Notes: generated by a model from the letters alone, not told the origin. Numbered from the stretch's first letter, positions 52,484 to 61,744 are shown. The stretch: DNA of 64,000 nucleotides from DT-110 sp030148525 (GCA_965227445.1 OZ245751.1:4712001-4776000); one strand, 5' to 3'. A program made the numbers and translations.

Positions 52484-53545
52484 CTACCGGTAAAAGACCG
52501 GGTTGGTGCGCACCTCTGTAGAATAAGTCGCAAAAGTACTAAATTTTTCCGACAATATTTCTTGTAACAACTGAATGGTATATTGCTCACTTTCAAAGTG
52601 TCCGATATCAGCAATGACGATCTGGCGGTCGGCATCGAAAAACTCGTGGTATTTGTAGTCCGACGTAACAAAAACATCCGCTCCGGCTGCTTTGGCTGCC
52701 GGCAAGAGGAATCCGCCGGCCCCGCCGCACCAGGCAATCCGCTCCACCTTTTTTTGCCGTAAGGCAGTATGGCGAATACAACCGGCCTGCATACGCTCTT
52801 TGACCATATCCAGAAAGGCTTCTTCAGCCATCGGTTCCGGCAGCTCTCCCAGCATCCCCGAGCCTATTTCCGCATAAGCACTTTCGAGGCTCACCGTGTG
52901 GTAGGGTACTTCTTCGAAGGGGTGGTGCTTCCTCAGGGCCTGAATGACGGGGCGGTGTACTCCGTGGGTAACCATGGCTTCGAGCCGGACCAACCGGCCG
53001 TGCAGATTCTCTTCCTGACCGGAAGGCTGTACCCCGCTATCCAGTGACATTTGCTCGATAACCGAAACATGTTGCGCTCCGGCTTCGACCATGGCCGAAT
53101 GGACCTCGGCCACGTGGGTATAGGGAACCGTGGTAATCACCTTACGCAACACCTTCTTGGGTGCCAGGATGCGTCGATTCGCGATGCCAAGCTGCTGGCC
53201 GATGCGCTCATTGACACCCCGACTCAGGACGTTGTCGAGATTAGTGTGAATGGCGTAGATGGCAATATCATTGCGGATGGCTTCCAGGATAGTCCGCTCC
53301 ACGTAGTTACGCCCCGTGAGGCTTTTAAGCCCCTTGAATACGATGGGGTGGTGAGCCACGATCAGGTTGCACCCTTTATTGATAGCCTCGGCCACTATCG
53401 GCTCCGTAGAATCCAGACAGGTGAGGATGCCCTTTACTTCGGCTCCGCGATCACCGACAATGAGGCCGGCATTATCGTAACCCTCCTGATAAACGGGAGG
53501 TGCTATCTGTTCCAGATGTTGTACGACGTCTAGTACGGTTGGCAT
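52484..53545 (-). CDS. Nif3-like dinuclear metal-centre protein (353 aa)
   Basis: The NIF3/YbgI fold is seen with its metal-binding histidines in LIVAHHPIVFKGLKSLTG and in the C-terminal IVIADIGHFESEQYTIQLLQE. An inserted PII-like domain (about 130-250: RKVITTVPYTHVAEVHSAMVEAGAQHV to HPFEEVPYHTVSLE) gives the longer form of about 360 residues. Nif3 hydrolase activity is described (GTP cyclohydrolase-like annotations exist) but the physiological role is open. It lies 9 bases before the rfaE2-like gene end in the same leftward operon and 41 bases upstream of the zinc-ribbon gene. Confidence 0.94.
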   Translation of the reverse strand: MPTVLDVVQHLEQIAPPVYQEGYDNAGLIVGDRGAEVKGILTCLDSTEPIVAEAINKGCNLIVAHHPIVFKGLKSLTGRNYVERTILEAIRNDIAIYAIHTNLDNVLSRGVNERIGQQLGIANRRILAPKKVLRKVITTVPYTHVAEVHSAMVEAGAQHVSVIEQMSLDSGVQPSGQEENLHGRLVRLEAMVTHGVHRPVIQALRKHHPFEEVPYHTVSLESAYAEIGSGMLGELPEPMAEEAFLDMVKERMQAGCIRHTALRQKKVERIAWCGGAGGFLLPAAKAAGADVFVTSDYKYHEFFDADRQIVIADIGHFESEQYTIQLLQEILSEKFSTFATYSTEVRTNPVFYR

Positions 53546-53554
53546 ACACAGTTT

Positions 53555-54055
53555 TTATTCCTTGATAGCTTTAATCTTTGATTCGTAGGCTGTTGTGCTG
53601 TATCCATCGACAAAGGAGAGTACCTCTACCGAACCACCCCAGCTTTGCATCTCGGGAGCCCCCACGATCTGTTCGGTGGTATAATCACCGCCCTTTACCA
53701 GTACATCAGGTCGTAAGGCCTGAATTAGTTCCAGGGGCGTGTCCTCTTCAAAGATAACCACCAGATCGACGAAAGCCAGGGCTGCCAGCAAATGACTGCG
53801 CGTTTTTTCGTCCTTGATGGGGCGGTGCGGGCCCTTCAGGCGGGAAACGGATGCCTCACTATTCAGACCAATCACCAGCTTGTCGCCCAGTTCACTGGCC
53901 TGAGCCAGGTATTGCAGGTGGCCGTAGTGGATCAGATCGAAGCAGCCATTGGTAAACACCACTTCCAATCCCTGTTGTTGCCAGGTGCGCACCGTTTGTA
54001 TGCTTTGGTCCAGGTTCTGGATTTTTGCCGTAAGGCTGGAAAAGGAAGTGCTCAT
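53555..54055 (-). CDS. rfaE2: RfaE2/HldE-C-type adenylyltransferase (166 aa)
   Basis: A stand-alone nucleotidyltransferase of the cytidylyltransferase-like fold. It carries VFTNGCFDLIHYGHLQYL (HxGH motif), GLNSEASVSRLKGPHRPI, and a C-terminal VKGGDYTTEQIVGAPEMQSWGGSVEVLSFVDGYSTTAY. This matches the C-terminal half of HldE, which adenylates D-glycero-beta-D-manno-heptose 1-phosphate for LPS core precursors. No kinase half or other heptose gene is present in this window, so the true substrate may differ. It is 13 bases after the UPF0104 gene in a leftward operon. Confidence 0.85.
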   Translation of the reverse strand: MSTSFSSLTAKIQNLDQSIQTVRTWQQQGLEVVFTNGCFDLIHYGHLQYLAQASELGDKLVIGLNSEASVSRLKGPHRPIKDEKTRSHLLAALAFVDLVVIFEEDTPLELIQALRPDVLVKGGDYTTEQIVGAPEMQSWGGSVEVLSFVDGYSTTAYESKIKAIKE

Positions 54056-54068
54056 AATATATTGGTAT

Positions 54069-55157
54069 TTATCCCGAAAGGGCTACCTGGTTCTCCGAAT
54101 CCGGAGGCAGGGGTTCGTAGTGCTGATTAATTCTGGGCAATAATAGCAGGGCCAAAATACCCAAGAGTACATTGCACCCCAGGTTAATGCTGAAGAAAGC
54201 AATATTGGCAAAGGAGAACCCATCTTCGCCGCTAATCCCGTACATCGACAGGGCCGTCTGTACCAGATAGTGGTACGTCCCCATTCCGCCCGGTGAGGGA
54301 ACCACAATCCCCCAGGCACCAAAGGTAAAGATCATGAGAGCGGCGATCAGTGTCAGGTTCTGGGTGGGCGCAAAGGCCAGGGTGCACACGTAGGTCATGC
54401 AGAAGTACATGAACCAGATATTGACACTGTGCAACACAAATAACCACGGTTTATCCAGCTTGCCAATTGTCCGCAGGCCCTCGACAAACCCCAGAATGAT
54501 AGAGCGGATTTTTTGGTAAATACCCGTTTTGCGCAAGCGCTCCCGGAACAGCCATACCAAGCCGATGAACAGGGCTCCGGCTGCCGCCAAAATCAACAGC
54601 AGATTTCCCAGTCCGCCGGTTTTTTCCTCAATACCGGTATTCTCGGCAAAAAAATCGATCATGGTGCGGTACTCCAGGAGTACGGCAAGGCCAGTGATTA
54701 ACAGGATACTGATCACATCGATCACCCGGTCTACCACAATAGTTCCCATGACCTTTTCGGCTCCGATGCGTTCGTAGCGAGCCAGGGTACCGGCGCGCAC
54801 CACCTCGCCCAGGCGTGGTAACCCCAAATTGGCAAAGTACCCGATCAGGATGGCGCCGAAGGCGTTGATGAACCGCACCCGGTGACCTAAGGGCCGAATG
54901 AGCATCATCCATTTAAATGACCGGCTTACATTGGAAACAGTGAAGAGCACCAGCACCAGTCCGATCCACCAATAATTCGCAGTGGCGAAATCGCTGATCA
55001 CTTTATCGAGCAAGCTGCACTGATCGGCGGGAATTCCCTGAAGCGCACACTCTTCCCGGTAGGCTTTCTGCTGGCTGTAGTAAAGCAGGCCAAGGATACC
55101 GAGGCCAATGCCCAGGAAAATCAGAAATCGTAAGACGTTGGCAAGTATCTTTTTCAA
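54069..55157 (-). CDS. UPF0104/LPG-synthase-TM-like membrane protein (362 aa)
   Basis: Eight or so hydrophobic segments (from FLIFLGIGLGILGLLYYSQ to FFSINLGCNVLLGILALLLLP) form the transmembrane half of the lysylphosphatidylglycerol synthase family. The signature GYFANLGLPRLGEVVRAGTLARYERIGAEKVMGTIVVDRVIDV and the later PSPGGMGTYHYLVQ are present. The cytosolic aminoacyltransferase domain of MprF is absent, so this is a flippase-like or transporter relative of unknown substrate. It sits between panD and the rfaE2-like gene, an arrangement I associate with Bacteroidota. Confidence 0.9.
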   Translation of the reverse strand: MKKILANVLRFLIFLGIGLGILGLLYYSQQKAYREECALQGIPADQCSLLDKVISDFATANYWWIGLVLVLFTVSNVSRSFKWMMLIRPLGHRVRFINAFGAILIGYFANLGLPRLGEVVRAGTLARYERIGAEKVMGTIVVDRVIDVISILLITGLAVLLEYRTMIDFFAENTGIEEKTGGLGNLLLILAAAGALFIGLVWLFRERLRKTGIYQKIRSIILGFVEGLRTIGKLDKPWLFVLHSVNIWFMYFCMTYVCTLAFAPTQNLTLIAALMIFTFGAWGIVVPSPGGMGTYHYLVQTALSMYGISGEDGFSFANIAFFSINLGCNVLLGILALLLLPRINQHYEPLPPDSENQVALSG

Positions 55158-55183
55158 ACCGCTCAGTTTACTGAATATGCTAC

Positions 55184-55534
55184 CTATCGGGGCAACCGAT
55201 TACCCTCTTCGGGAAAGACTACGCTGGGTTCATAGGCGGACGCTTCTTCGGGGGTCATCCAGGCGTAGGCGATGATGATCACCACATCGCCCACCTGGGC
55301 CCGGCGGGCCGCTGCTCCGTTGAGACAGATGGTCCCCGTACCCCGTTCGCCCGGGATGACGTAGGTTTCCAGCCGTTCTCCGTTATTATTATTTACGATC
55401 TGTACGCGCTCGCCTTCCTGAAGGTTAGCAGCCTCCATCAGATCGCGGTCGATAGTGATACTACCTACGTAATTAAGATCCGCCTGGGTGATAGTGGCCC
55501 GGTGGATTTTCGACTTAAACCGGTGGATATACAT
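55184..55534 (-). CDS. panD: Aspartate 1-decarboxylase (116 aa)
   Basis: PanD makes beta-alanine for pantothenate. The proenzyme cleaves itself between Gly24 and Ser25 in NYVGSITIDRDLM to generate the pyruvoyl group. Tyr58 (ETYVIPG) and the C-terminal NGAAARRAQVGDVVIIIAYAWM are conserved. The length is normal. It lies 152 bases downstream of panC in the same direction, so pantothenate supply is encoded together. Confidence 0.96.
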   Translation of the reverse strand: MYIHRFKSKIHRATITQADLNYVGSITIDRDLMEAANLQEGERVQIVNNNNGERLETYVIPGERGTGTICLNGAAARRAQVGDVVIIIAYAWMTPEEASAYEPSVVFPEEGNRLPR

Positions 55535-55686
55535 AAGTATCTAATGTTCATGGTTTTCAGGACATTATGCCCATTTTTCAGGCTTTCGCCAAAAAAACGA
55601 ACGCATACAATCCGCACCAATAACCCTGCCAGCATCTAATTAGTTTAACGCAGACTATGGGCATTCAGTCCGCAAAGATGCAAAAA

Positions 55687-56541
55687 TCAGTTGTCTTTGA
55701 GGATGAGGTTATCGATAAGTCGTACATCTCCGGCCCAGCAGGCCAGACAAGCGACTACGACCTCGTGTTGATCGGGGGTACGGGCGGGCTGGAGGGTAAC
55801 GCCATCGACAATTTGCACGTATTCCGGACGAAAGCCAGGCTGGTCGAGTCTGTCCATAGCTACCTGTTCGATCTGCGCTACGGATTCACCCTGCAGGTAG
55901 GCTTCTTTAATCCATTGCAGGGTCTGATAGAGGGAAGGGGCACGCTCCCGGTGATCGGGGGTCAGGCGCAGATTACGAGAGCTCATCGCCAGGCCATCGG
56001 CTTCCCGGATAGTAGGGTGAACACGCAGCTCGACAGGTCGGCCGGTTTCCCGCAACAGGTGTCCGATAATGGCAGCCTGTTGATAATCTTTTTGCCCCAT
56101 GTACAGGCGATGGGGTTGTACAATATCGAGCAGGCGGTCCACGACCTGGGCGACACCGGCAAAGTGCCCGGGCCGGAAAGCCCCCTCCATGGGTTGATCC
56201 AGGCCCGCCAGATCAACTGGTGCTCCTCCGGACTTGCCATTCGGGTATATCTCCGAGACGGAGGGCATGAGGACCACGTCATTACCCACGCTGGTCAGGG
56301 CTTCCAGGTCGGGGCCGGGCAGGCGGGGGTAAGCATCGAGGTCTCCCGACTCATTAAATTGGGTGGGGTTGACGAAAATACTGCATACGGAGAGGGTGTT
56401 TTCGGAGCGGGCCTTGCGCACCAGCGCGAGGTGTCCCTCGTGCAGCGCACCCATGGTCGGGACAAAGCCGATGGTGTCTCCGGCTTCCTTTTGGGACCTC
56501 AGGAAACGTTGTAAGGACTCAACCTGTTTGAGTAACAGCAT
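55687..56541 (-). CDS. panC: Pantothenate synthetase (284 aa)
   Basis: Joins pantoate and beta-alanine with ATP. Motifs are the opening GFVPTMGALHEGHLALVRKAR (HxGH), FVNPTQFNESGDLDAYPR, the YMGQKDYQQAAIIGHL stretch and READGLAMSSRNLRLTPD. The length is that of the family. It is the first gene of a leftward run panC-panD-UPF0104-rfaE2-nif3-zinc ribbon and diverges from the GT5-like gene at 56719, a Bacteroidota arrangement. Confidence 0.96.
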   Translation of the reverse strand: MLLLKQVESLQRFLRSQKEAGDTIGFVPTMGALHEGHLALVRKARSENTLSVCSIFVNPTQFNESGDLDAYPRLPGPDLEALTSVGNDVVLMPSVSEIYPNGKSGGAPVDLAGLDQPMEGAFRPGHFAGVAQVVDRLLDIVQPHRLYMGQKDYQQAAIIGHLLRETGRPVELRVHPTIREADGLAMSSRNLRLTPDHRERAPSLYQTLQWIKEAYLQGESVAQIEQVAMDRLDQPGFRPEYVQIVDGVTLQPARTPDQHEVVVACLACWAGDVRLIDNLILKDN

Positions 56542-56649
56542 GCTACGGAAAGATATTTAGGATGATTCGGATACACGAAAAATAGACTAACCTGACAGGT
56601 GGGTGACTATAAACGATCCGTACTTAGCGAAATTTTGCTCGTTTTTTGC

Positions 56650-56657
56650 TATTTTTG
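56650..56657 (+). promoter_or_regulatory. -7 box of the GT5-like gene
   Basis: TATTTTTG matches TAnnTTTG exactly and lies 61 bases before the ATG at 56719. No well-spaced TTG is present, so the -33 element is weak. Confidence 0.45.
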
Positions 56658-56718
56658 CATTCTTATAATTCGCCTGTGCCAGGGTGAATGCTTATTTAAA
56701 CCATCACATTTCAGAAGT

Positions 56719-57543
56719 ATGAGTAAAAAGAAAGTGCTGATAGTTACGCAAGAAATGCAGCCCTATACGGCCCTGAGCGAAATATCTGAAATTGCCCGCA
56801 AACTTCCACAACACATACAAGAAAATGGCATGGAAATCCGGATTCTCATGCCGCGCTTCGGAACCATTAACGAGCGTCGCCACCGCCTGCACGAGGTTGT
56901 GCGCCTGTCCGGGATGAATATTATCGTCGACGACGATGATTACCCATTGATCATTAAGGTAGCCTCGATACCCGAGGCCCGCATGCAAGTATATTTTCTC
57001 GATAATGAAGACTTCTTCAAACGCAAGCAGATCTTCACGGATGCCAACGAAAAGCCTTTTGACGACAATGCCGACCGCATGATCTTTTTCTGCAAAGGCG
57101 TGCTCGAAACGGTAAAAAAGTTTGGCTGGCCACCCGACATCATCCACTGCCATGGCTGGATGACCAGTCTGGTTCCCCTTTATTTGAAAACCGCCTATAA
57201 ATCAGAACCTCTTTTCCAACAATCTAAAGTGGTTTATTCCGTTTATGATAAAACGATGGCGGGGACCTTTGACGACAACTTCCTGACCAAGGCCAGCATC
57301 AATAACCTGGACACCAGTGACCTGGAAACCTATCAGGAGGATGGTGCTATCCGGTTGCATCAGGGAGCTATTACTTTTGCCGACGGTTTGGTGCGCGGCA
57401 GTGAAAACCTGGATGATGATGTCTCCACTGCCCTGAACAAAACCGATAAGCCGGTGCTGCCGTACGAGGGGGATCTGGAAAAATTATTCCCTGCCTGCAT
57501 GGAGTTTTACAACGCTTTGTTCCCGGAAGAAGTCTCTGAATAA
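56719..57543 (+). CDS. Glycogen/starch synthase-like protein, N-terminal GT5 domain only (274 aa)
   Basis: The start is ATG 56719 (MSKKKVLIVTQEMQPYTALSE), just after the promoter match. The longer frame upstream is not protein-like. It has the first Rossmann domain of glycogen synthase: EISEIARKLPQHIQENGMEIRILMPRFGTINERRHRLHEV, then YFLDNEDFFKRK, ADRMIFFCKGVLETVKKFGWPPDIIHCHGWMTSLVPLYLK. The ADP-glucose-binding KTGGL of true synthases is TALSE here, and the whole second GT domain is missing. It is therefore unlikely to be a glucosyltransferase. Its constant place beside panC and DUF4270 hints at a conserved non-catalytic role. Confidence 0.85.
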   Translation: MSKKKVLIVTQEMQPYTALSEISEIARKLPQHIQENGMEIRILMPRFGTINERRHRLHEVVRLSGMNIIVDDDDYPLIIKVASIPEARMQVYFLDNEDFFKRKQIFTDANEKPFDDNADRMIFFCKGVLETVKKFGWPPDIIHCHGWMTSLVPLYLKTAYKSEPLFQQSKVVYSVYDKTMAGTFDDNFLTKASINNLDTSDLETYQEDGAIRLHQGAITFADGLVRGSENLDDDVSTALNKTDKPVLPYEGDLEKLFPACMEFYNALFPEEVSE

Positions 57544-57574
57544 AGCGCCACCCCAAAATAGGCCCGCTCCAACA

Positions 57575-57616
57575 CGGAAGCGGCAGCGTACCGGATGGTT
57601 ACCGCTGCCGCTTCCG
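57575..57616 (+). terminator. Long hairpin after the GT5-like gene
   Basis: CGGAAGCGGCAGCG (57575-57588) and CGCTGCCGCTTCCG (57603-57616) form a perfect 14-bp stem with a 14-base loop, 32 bases after the stop. No T-run follows. Confidence 0.65.
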
Positions 57617-57692
57617 TTGTGATTAGCCCGCCGAATTGGATGGCGACCATTTGTTCACCTGGCCAAAAGAGCCAACCCAACTGTTAGATCAT

Positions 57693-59033
57693 ATGATTCC
57701 TGTCCTGACGAGGAACGTCCTTTATATGTTGTTGCTTAGCCTCACTGTATTCTGGGGCTGCACAGATCCCACTACCCTCGGATCTGATTTGCTAGACGAA
57801 GATGCAGCTCAACTCGAGATCATCGATTCGTTTACCATAGAAGCATCCACTATTCCCGGTGAGCGGGTCATTACCTACTCACCCTTCACGGCCCTGCAAG
57901 GTTACATGGTCAACAACCTGCAAGATCCGGTATTTGGCTCCAGCCGTGCCACGACCCACCTGCAGGCCAGGCTGGAATTTACCCGGCCGAACTTTTCCGA
58001 CGCTGAACCCGATTCACTCGTTTTAGTTCTTGCCTACGACACGGCCGGATTCTACGGTAACCTGGACGAGCCTTTTACCCTGGATGTGCATCGCGCCTCA
58101 GAGTTTCTCGACCAAAACGACAATTTTTTCTCGGATACAACGGTAACATTCGATCCGAGCCCCATTGGTTCGGTGACGATCACCCCTGCCAATATCGACA
58201 CGGTCACCTTTGTCGACTATCTGCAAGGGGAACCCGACACCCAGCAACAAGTGACACTACGCATTCCGCTCGACCTGATGCTGGCACAGGAATTAATCAA
58301 CCTGGATACGACCACCTATGAGTCTGACACCTCGTTTATCCGGGCTTTCAATGGGCTTACCCTGCGCGCTCCAAACCCCACCCAAAGCAGCATTTCCTTT
58401 GATATGTTCAGTCAGCAAAGCGGCATGTATTTATACTACAAGCGCGACACTCTCTTCCGGCAGTTCCGGTTTACGTTCAGCAACTTCAGTACCAAGTTTG
58501 TCACCTTTGAACACGACTACACAGGAACGCCCATTGAACCATATCTCCAGTCGCCGGAACCTTCCAACGATAGCATTTTGTTCGCCCAGGGGATGCAGGG
58601 TGTAAATGTTTCCTTCCGCTTCCCTACCCTCTCTAACCTGAACAATGTGATCCTGAACCGTGCTGAACTTGTGGTTCACTCTACTGTTCTTGGCATTGAC
58701 GACCCCGCCAATTTCAACCCGGCGGAGCAATTGATATTCTATCGCCGCAGCGATGATGGCGAATTGACCGCTATTGACGATGTACAACTGGCTTCTGATG
58801 ACCTGGCTGATAAGTTTGGTGGTCAACCGGAGGCGTCGCCAACCGGGGAGGGTGTACTATACCGTTTCACCCTCAGCACTCATTTCCAGGATGTTATCGA
58901 CGGACTAGCTGACGATGAAATTATTCTGAGTGCTTTCCCTCGTCCGGAACGCGCTTCGCGGATAGTGCTGACCAACCCTTCGCAGGGTCCCGAACGAATC
59001 AGGTTGAGCCTGACGGTCACAAATCTGGAATAA
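57693..59033 (+). CDS. DUF4270 family lipoprotein (446 aa)
   Basis: I choose ATG 57693 (MIPVLTRNVLYMLLLSLTVFWGC), which gives a lipoprotein signal with Cys23. A longer frame from 57636 would put 19 residues before it. The body is all-beta and matches the Bacteroidota-specific DUF4270 pattern: TTLGSDLLDEDAAQLEIIDSFTIEASTIPGERVITYSPFTALQGYMVNNLQDPVFGSSRATTHLQ, then long alternating strands. Its role is not established. It lies between the GT5-like gene and glmS. Confidence 0.88.
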   Translation: MIPVLTRNVLYMLLLSLTVFWGCTDPTTLGSDLLDEDAAQLEIIDSFTIEASTIPGERVITYSPFTALQGYMVNNLQDPVFGSSRATTHLQARLEFTRPNFSDAEPDSLVLVLAYDTAGFYGNLDEPFTLDVHRASEFLDQNDNFFSDTTVTFDPSPIGSVTITPANIDTVTFVDYLQGEPDTQQQVTLRIPLDLMLAQELINLDTTTYESDTSFIRAFNGLTLRAPNPTQSSISFDMFSQQSGMYLYYKRDTLFRQFRFTFSNFSTKFVTFEHDYTGTPIEPYLQSPEPSNDSILFAQGMQGVNVSFRFPTLSNLNNVILNRAELVVHSTVLGIDDPANFNPAEQLIFYRRSDDGELTAIDDVQLASDDLADKFGGQPEASPTGEGVLYRFTLSTHFQDVIDGLADDEIILSAFPRPERASRIVLTNPSQGPERIRLSLTVTNLE

Positions 59034-59039
59034 CATGTC

Positions 59040-59165
59040 AGGTTTGAGGTTTGAGGTTTGGGGTTTTAGGAGACCTGTAACCTGGCCTCAAACCCCATAC
59101 CTCATACCTCAAACCTCAAACCCCAAACCCCAAACCTCAAACCTCATACCTCAAACCTCAAACCT
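59040..59165. repeat. GGTTTGA/TCAAACC inverted low-complexity array in the glmS leader
   Basis: GGTTTGAGGTTTGAGGTTT (59041-59059) is followed after a 40-base spacer by AAACCCC, CATACCTCATACCTC and seven further units of TCAAACC type to 59165. The two halves are reverse complements and can form one long hairpin. The glmS ATG lies 8 bases past the array and no Shine-Dalgarno is seen. Confidence 0.85.
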
Positions 59166-59172
59166 GTCTTTT

Positions 59173-61011
59173 ATGTGCGGAATAGTCGCTTACATCGGAC
59201 GTGAAGAAGCCTTCCCCAAACTCCTTAGTGGTTTGAAACGATTGGAATACCGTGGATACGATAGTTCGGGAGTTGCACTGATGAATGGCGACCTGCAGGT
59301 CGTCAAGCGAAAGGGTAAAGTCAGTGAACTCGAGCAAGCCGTTTCGGGAATGAACCTGACCGCCCGGATGGGGATTGGTCATACCCGTTGGGCGACCCAC
59401 GGAGCGCCCAACGATGTAAATGCCCACCCCCATCTTTCTGATGGAGGCCGCCTGGCACTGGTCCACAATGGGATCATTGAGAACTACGACATTCTCAAGA
59501 AAGCACTTACCAAGGAGGGATATACCTTTCAGAGCGAAACGGATACGGAAGTACTTGTCAACTTAATTGATGCTATTCAGCGGGAGGAAAACCTCCCGTT
59601 GGAGGAGGCCGTCCGGCTGGCACTGACCCGAGTCGTTGGTGCCTATGCCATTGTCGTCATGGATAGAGATGACCCGCAAAAAGTAGTTGCTGCCCGCAAA
59701 GCAAGTCCGCTGGTAGTCGGCCTGGGTAATGATGCCTTTTTCGTTGCTTCTGATGCCACCCCCATTGTCGAGCACACCAACAAAGTCGTATACCTAAAAG
59801 ACGAAGAGATCGCCACCATCAGTCTGGGAAAAGGGCTCGACATAAAGACTATCGAAAACGAGCAGCAGCGCCCCTACGTGCAAGAGCTGGATCTGAAGAT
59901 AGAGCAACTGGAAAAGGGTGGATACGACCACTTCATGCTCAAGGAGATCTTTGAGCAACCACAGACCGTTCAGGATGCCGTGCGGGGTCGCATGCACCCC
60001 ATTGAAGGCTGGATCAAGCTCAGTGGAATTGAGGAATACGCCAACCGGATCATTCATGCCAAACGAATCATTATAGTGGCTTGCGGAACTTCCTGGCACG
60101 CCGGCCTGATCGGAGAATACCTGATTGAAGACCTGGCCCGGATCAATGTAGAGGTGGAGTACGCCTCGGAATTCCGCTATCGCAATCCCATTTTAACCGA
60201 AGACGATGTGGTCATTGCCATATCCCAATCCGGTGAAACGGCCGACACCCTTGCTGCCCTTGAAATTGCCAAACAGCGAGGAGCCCTCATTTACGGCCTG
60301 GTCAATGTTATCGGATCATCAATCGCCCGGCTGACGGATGCCGGTTCGTATATTCACGCCGGGCCGGAGATTGGAGTAGCCAGTACCAAAGCCTTTACCG
60401 GACAGGTAACCCTGCTTACCCTGATCGCGATCAACCTGGCTCATAAGCGGGGAAATATTTCGGAACAACGCTACCACCAGTTGATCACCGAGCTATCCCA
60501 GATACCACAGAAGATCGAACGAGTACTGGAATCGAATAAAAAGGTGGAATACATTGCCGCAGAGATCAAAGACCGCCCCAATGCGTTATATTTAGGCCGG
60601 GGTTATAACTTTCCGGTGGCCCTGGAAGGCGCCCTCAAACTGAAGGAAATTTCGTATATTCACGCGGAGGGTTACCCGGCGGCTGAAATGAAACACGGCC
60701 CCATCGCACTGATCGACGAGGAAATGCCCGTCATTGTTATCGCGAATAACCCAAGTGCCTACGAAAAGATCGTTAGCAATATTCAGGAAGTTAAAGCCCG
60801 GAAGGGATACGTCATTGCGGTAGTACCCGAAGGTGACGAGGTCATCAGCCAACTGGCTGACCAGACTATTGAGATCCCCGCCACCGATGAGCCTTTCTCT
60901 CCTTTACTATCGGTAATACCACTTCAGCTACTTTCGTATCACATTGCGTTGATGCGGGGTTGCAATGTAGACCAACCACGCAACCTGGCCAAGTCCGTTA
61001 CCGTTGAATAA
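59173..61011 (+). CDS. glmS: Glutamine-fructose-6-phosphate aminotransferase, isomerizing (612 aa)
   Basis: Makes glucosamine 6-phosphate, the entry to UDP-GlcNAc. The start is ATG 59173 because Cys2 of MCGIVAYIG is the glutaminase nucleophile. The longer frame begins in repeat DNA. The glutaminase domain (1-240, GHTRWATHGAPNDVNAHPH) is followed by two SIS domains (VACGTSWHAGLIGEY, ISQSGETADTLAAL, EGALKLKEISYIHAEGYPAAEMKHGPIALID) and the C-terminal DQPRNLAKSVTVE. It is complete. murA, which uses UDP-GlcNAc, lies 733 bases downstream in the same direction. Confidence 0.97.
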   Translation: MCGIVAYIGREEAFPKLLSGLKRLEYRGYDSSGVALMNGDLQVVKRKGKVSELEQAVSGMNLTARMGIGHTRWATHGAPNDVNAHPHLSDGGRLALVHNGIIENYDILKKALTKEGYTFQSETDTEVLVNLIDAIQREENLPLEEAVRLALTRVVGAYAIVVMDRDDPQKVVAARKASPLVVGLGNDAFFVASDATPIVEHTNKVVYLKDEEIATISLGKGLDIKTIENEQQRPYVQELDLKIEQLEKGGYDHFMLKEIFEQPQTVQDAVRGRMHPIEGWIKLSGIEEYANRIIHAKRIIIVACGTSWHAGLIGEYLIEDLARINVEVEYASEFRYRNPILTEDDVVIAISQSGETADTLAALEIAKQRGALIYGLVNVIGSSIARLTDAGSYIHAGPEIGVASTKAFTGQVTLLTLIAINLAHKRGNISEQRYHQLITELSQIPQKIERVLESNKKVEYIAAEIKDRPNALYLGRGYNFPVALEGALKLKEISYIHAEGYPAAEMKHGPIALIDEEMPVIVIANNPSAYEKIVSNIQEVKARKGYVIAVVPEGDEVISQLADQTIEIPATDEPFSPLLSVIPLQLLSYHIALMRGCNVDQPRNLAKSVTVE

Positions 61012-61039
61012 CCTTTAAGCAACACACACAGCATCAGTT

Positions 61040-61723
61040 ATGAATGCATTAAACATGGAGTATAACTCCGAGAAAGAAGAACTAATCATACCCGAATACG
61101 GTCGCAATATTCAAGAGATGATCAAGTATGCCAAAGACATCGAAGATGATAAGATGCGGCAGGCTTTCATCGAACGAATTGTCGACCTCATGTTGCAAAT
61201 GGCTCCCCAAAGCCGCAATATGGAAGACTACCGCGACAAACTGTGGAAACACGTTTTTCGCATTGCTAAGTATGAAATCGATGTGACACCACCCAATGGT
61301 GATCGTCCGAACAAAGAAGAGGCCGAAAAGCGTCCGGATATGATTCCCTATCCCGTTTCCGAAGCCCGCTACCGCCATTACGGTCACAATGTACAGGTGC
61401 TCATTAAAAAGGCCCTCGAAATGGAGCCGGGCGAAAAGCAAGATGGTTTTGTACGAACGATAGGCTCGTACATGAAACTAGCCTACCGCACCTGGAATAA
61501 AGAACACTTCGTAAGTGATGATGTCATCAAAAACGATTTGCGCGGCTTGTCTAACGGTAAGCTCCAATTACCCGATGATGAGTCCATCACTAACCTGACC
61601 AATAACACGAGCACAAGCTCAAATAATAACCGTCGTGGCGGTTCCGGTGGAGGGCGCGGAAAACGCAGCAACTACAAAGGCCGATCAAAAGGCGGAAGCC
61701 GGGGCCGAAAAAACAAAAACTAA
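61040..61723 (+). CDS. DUF4290 family protein (227 aa)
   Basis: The Bacteroidota-specific DUF4290 domain (about residues 6-180: LIIPEYGRNIQEMIKYAKDIEDDKMRQAFIERIVDLMLQMAPQSRNMEDYRDKLWKHVFRIAKYEIDV) is helical and of unknown function. The last 40 residues are a Gly/Arg/Lys/Asn-rich basic tail (RRGGSGGGRGKRSNYKGRSK), which suggests RNA or nucleic-acid binding. It is 28 bases after glmS and 21 before murA, so it is in one operon with cell-wall precursor genes. The adjacency to murA is typical for the phylum. Confidence 0.9.
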   Translation: MNALNMEYNSEKEELIIPEYGRNIQEMIKYAKDIEDDKMRQAFIERIVDLMLQMAPQSRNMEDYRDKLWKHVFRIAKYEIDVTPPNGDRPNKEEAEKRPDMIPYPVSEARYRHYGHNVQVLIKKALEMEPGEKQDGFVRTIGSYMKLAYRTWNKEHFVSDDVIKNDLRGLSNGKLQLPDDESITNLTNNTSTSSNNNRRGGSGGGRGKRSNYKGRSKGGSRGRKNKN

Positions 61724-61744
61724 ACCGGTCTTCCACAACATATT

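Noticed and set aside
59035..59172. N-terminal extension of glmS by 46 residues
   Set aside because: GlmS needs Cys directly after the initiator Met. The extension is translated repeat DNA (SNPKPQTSN).
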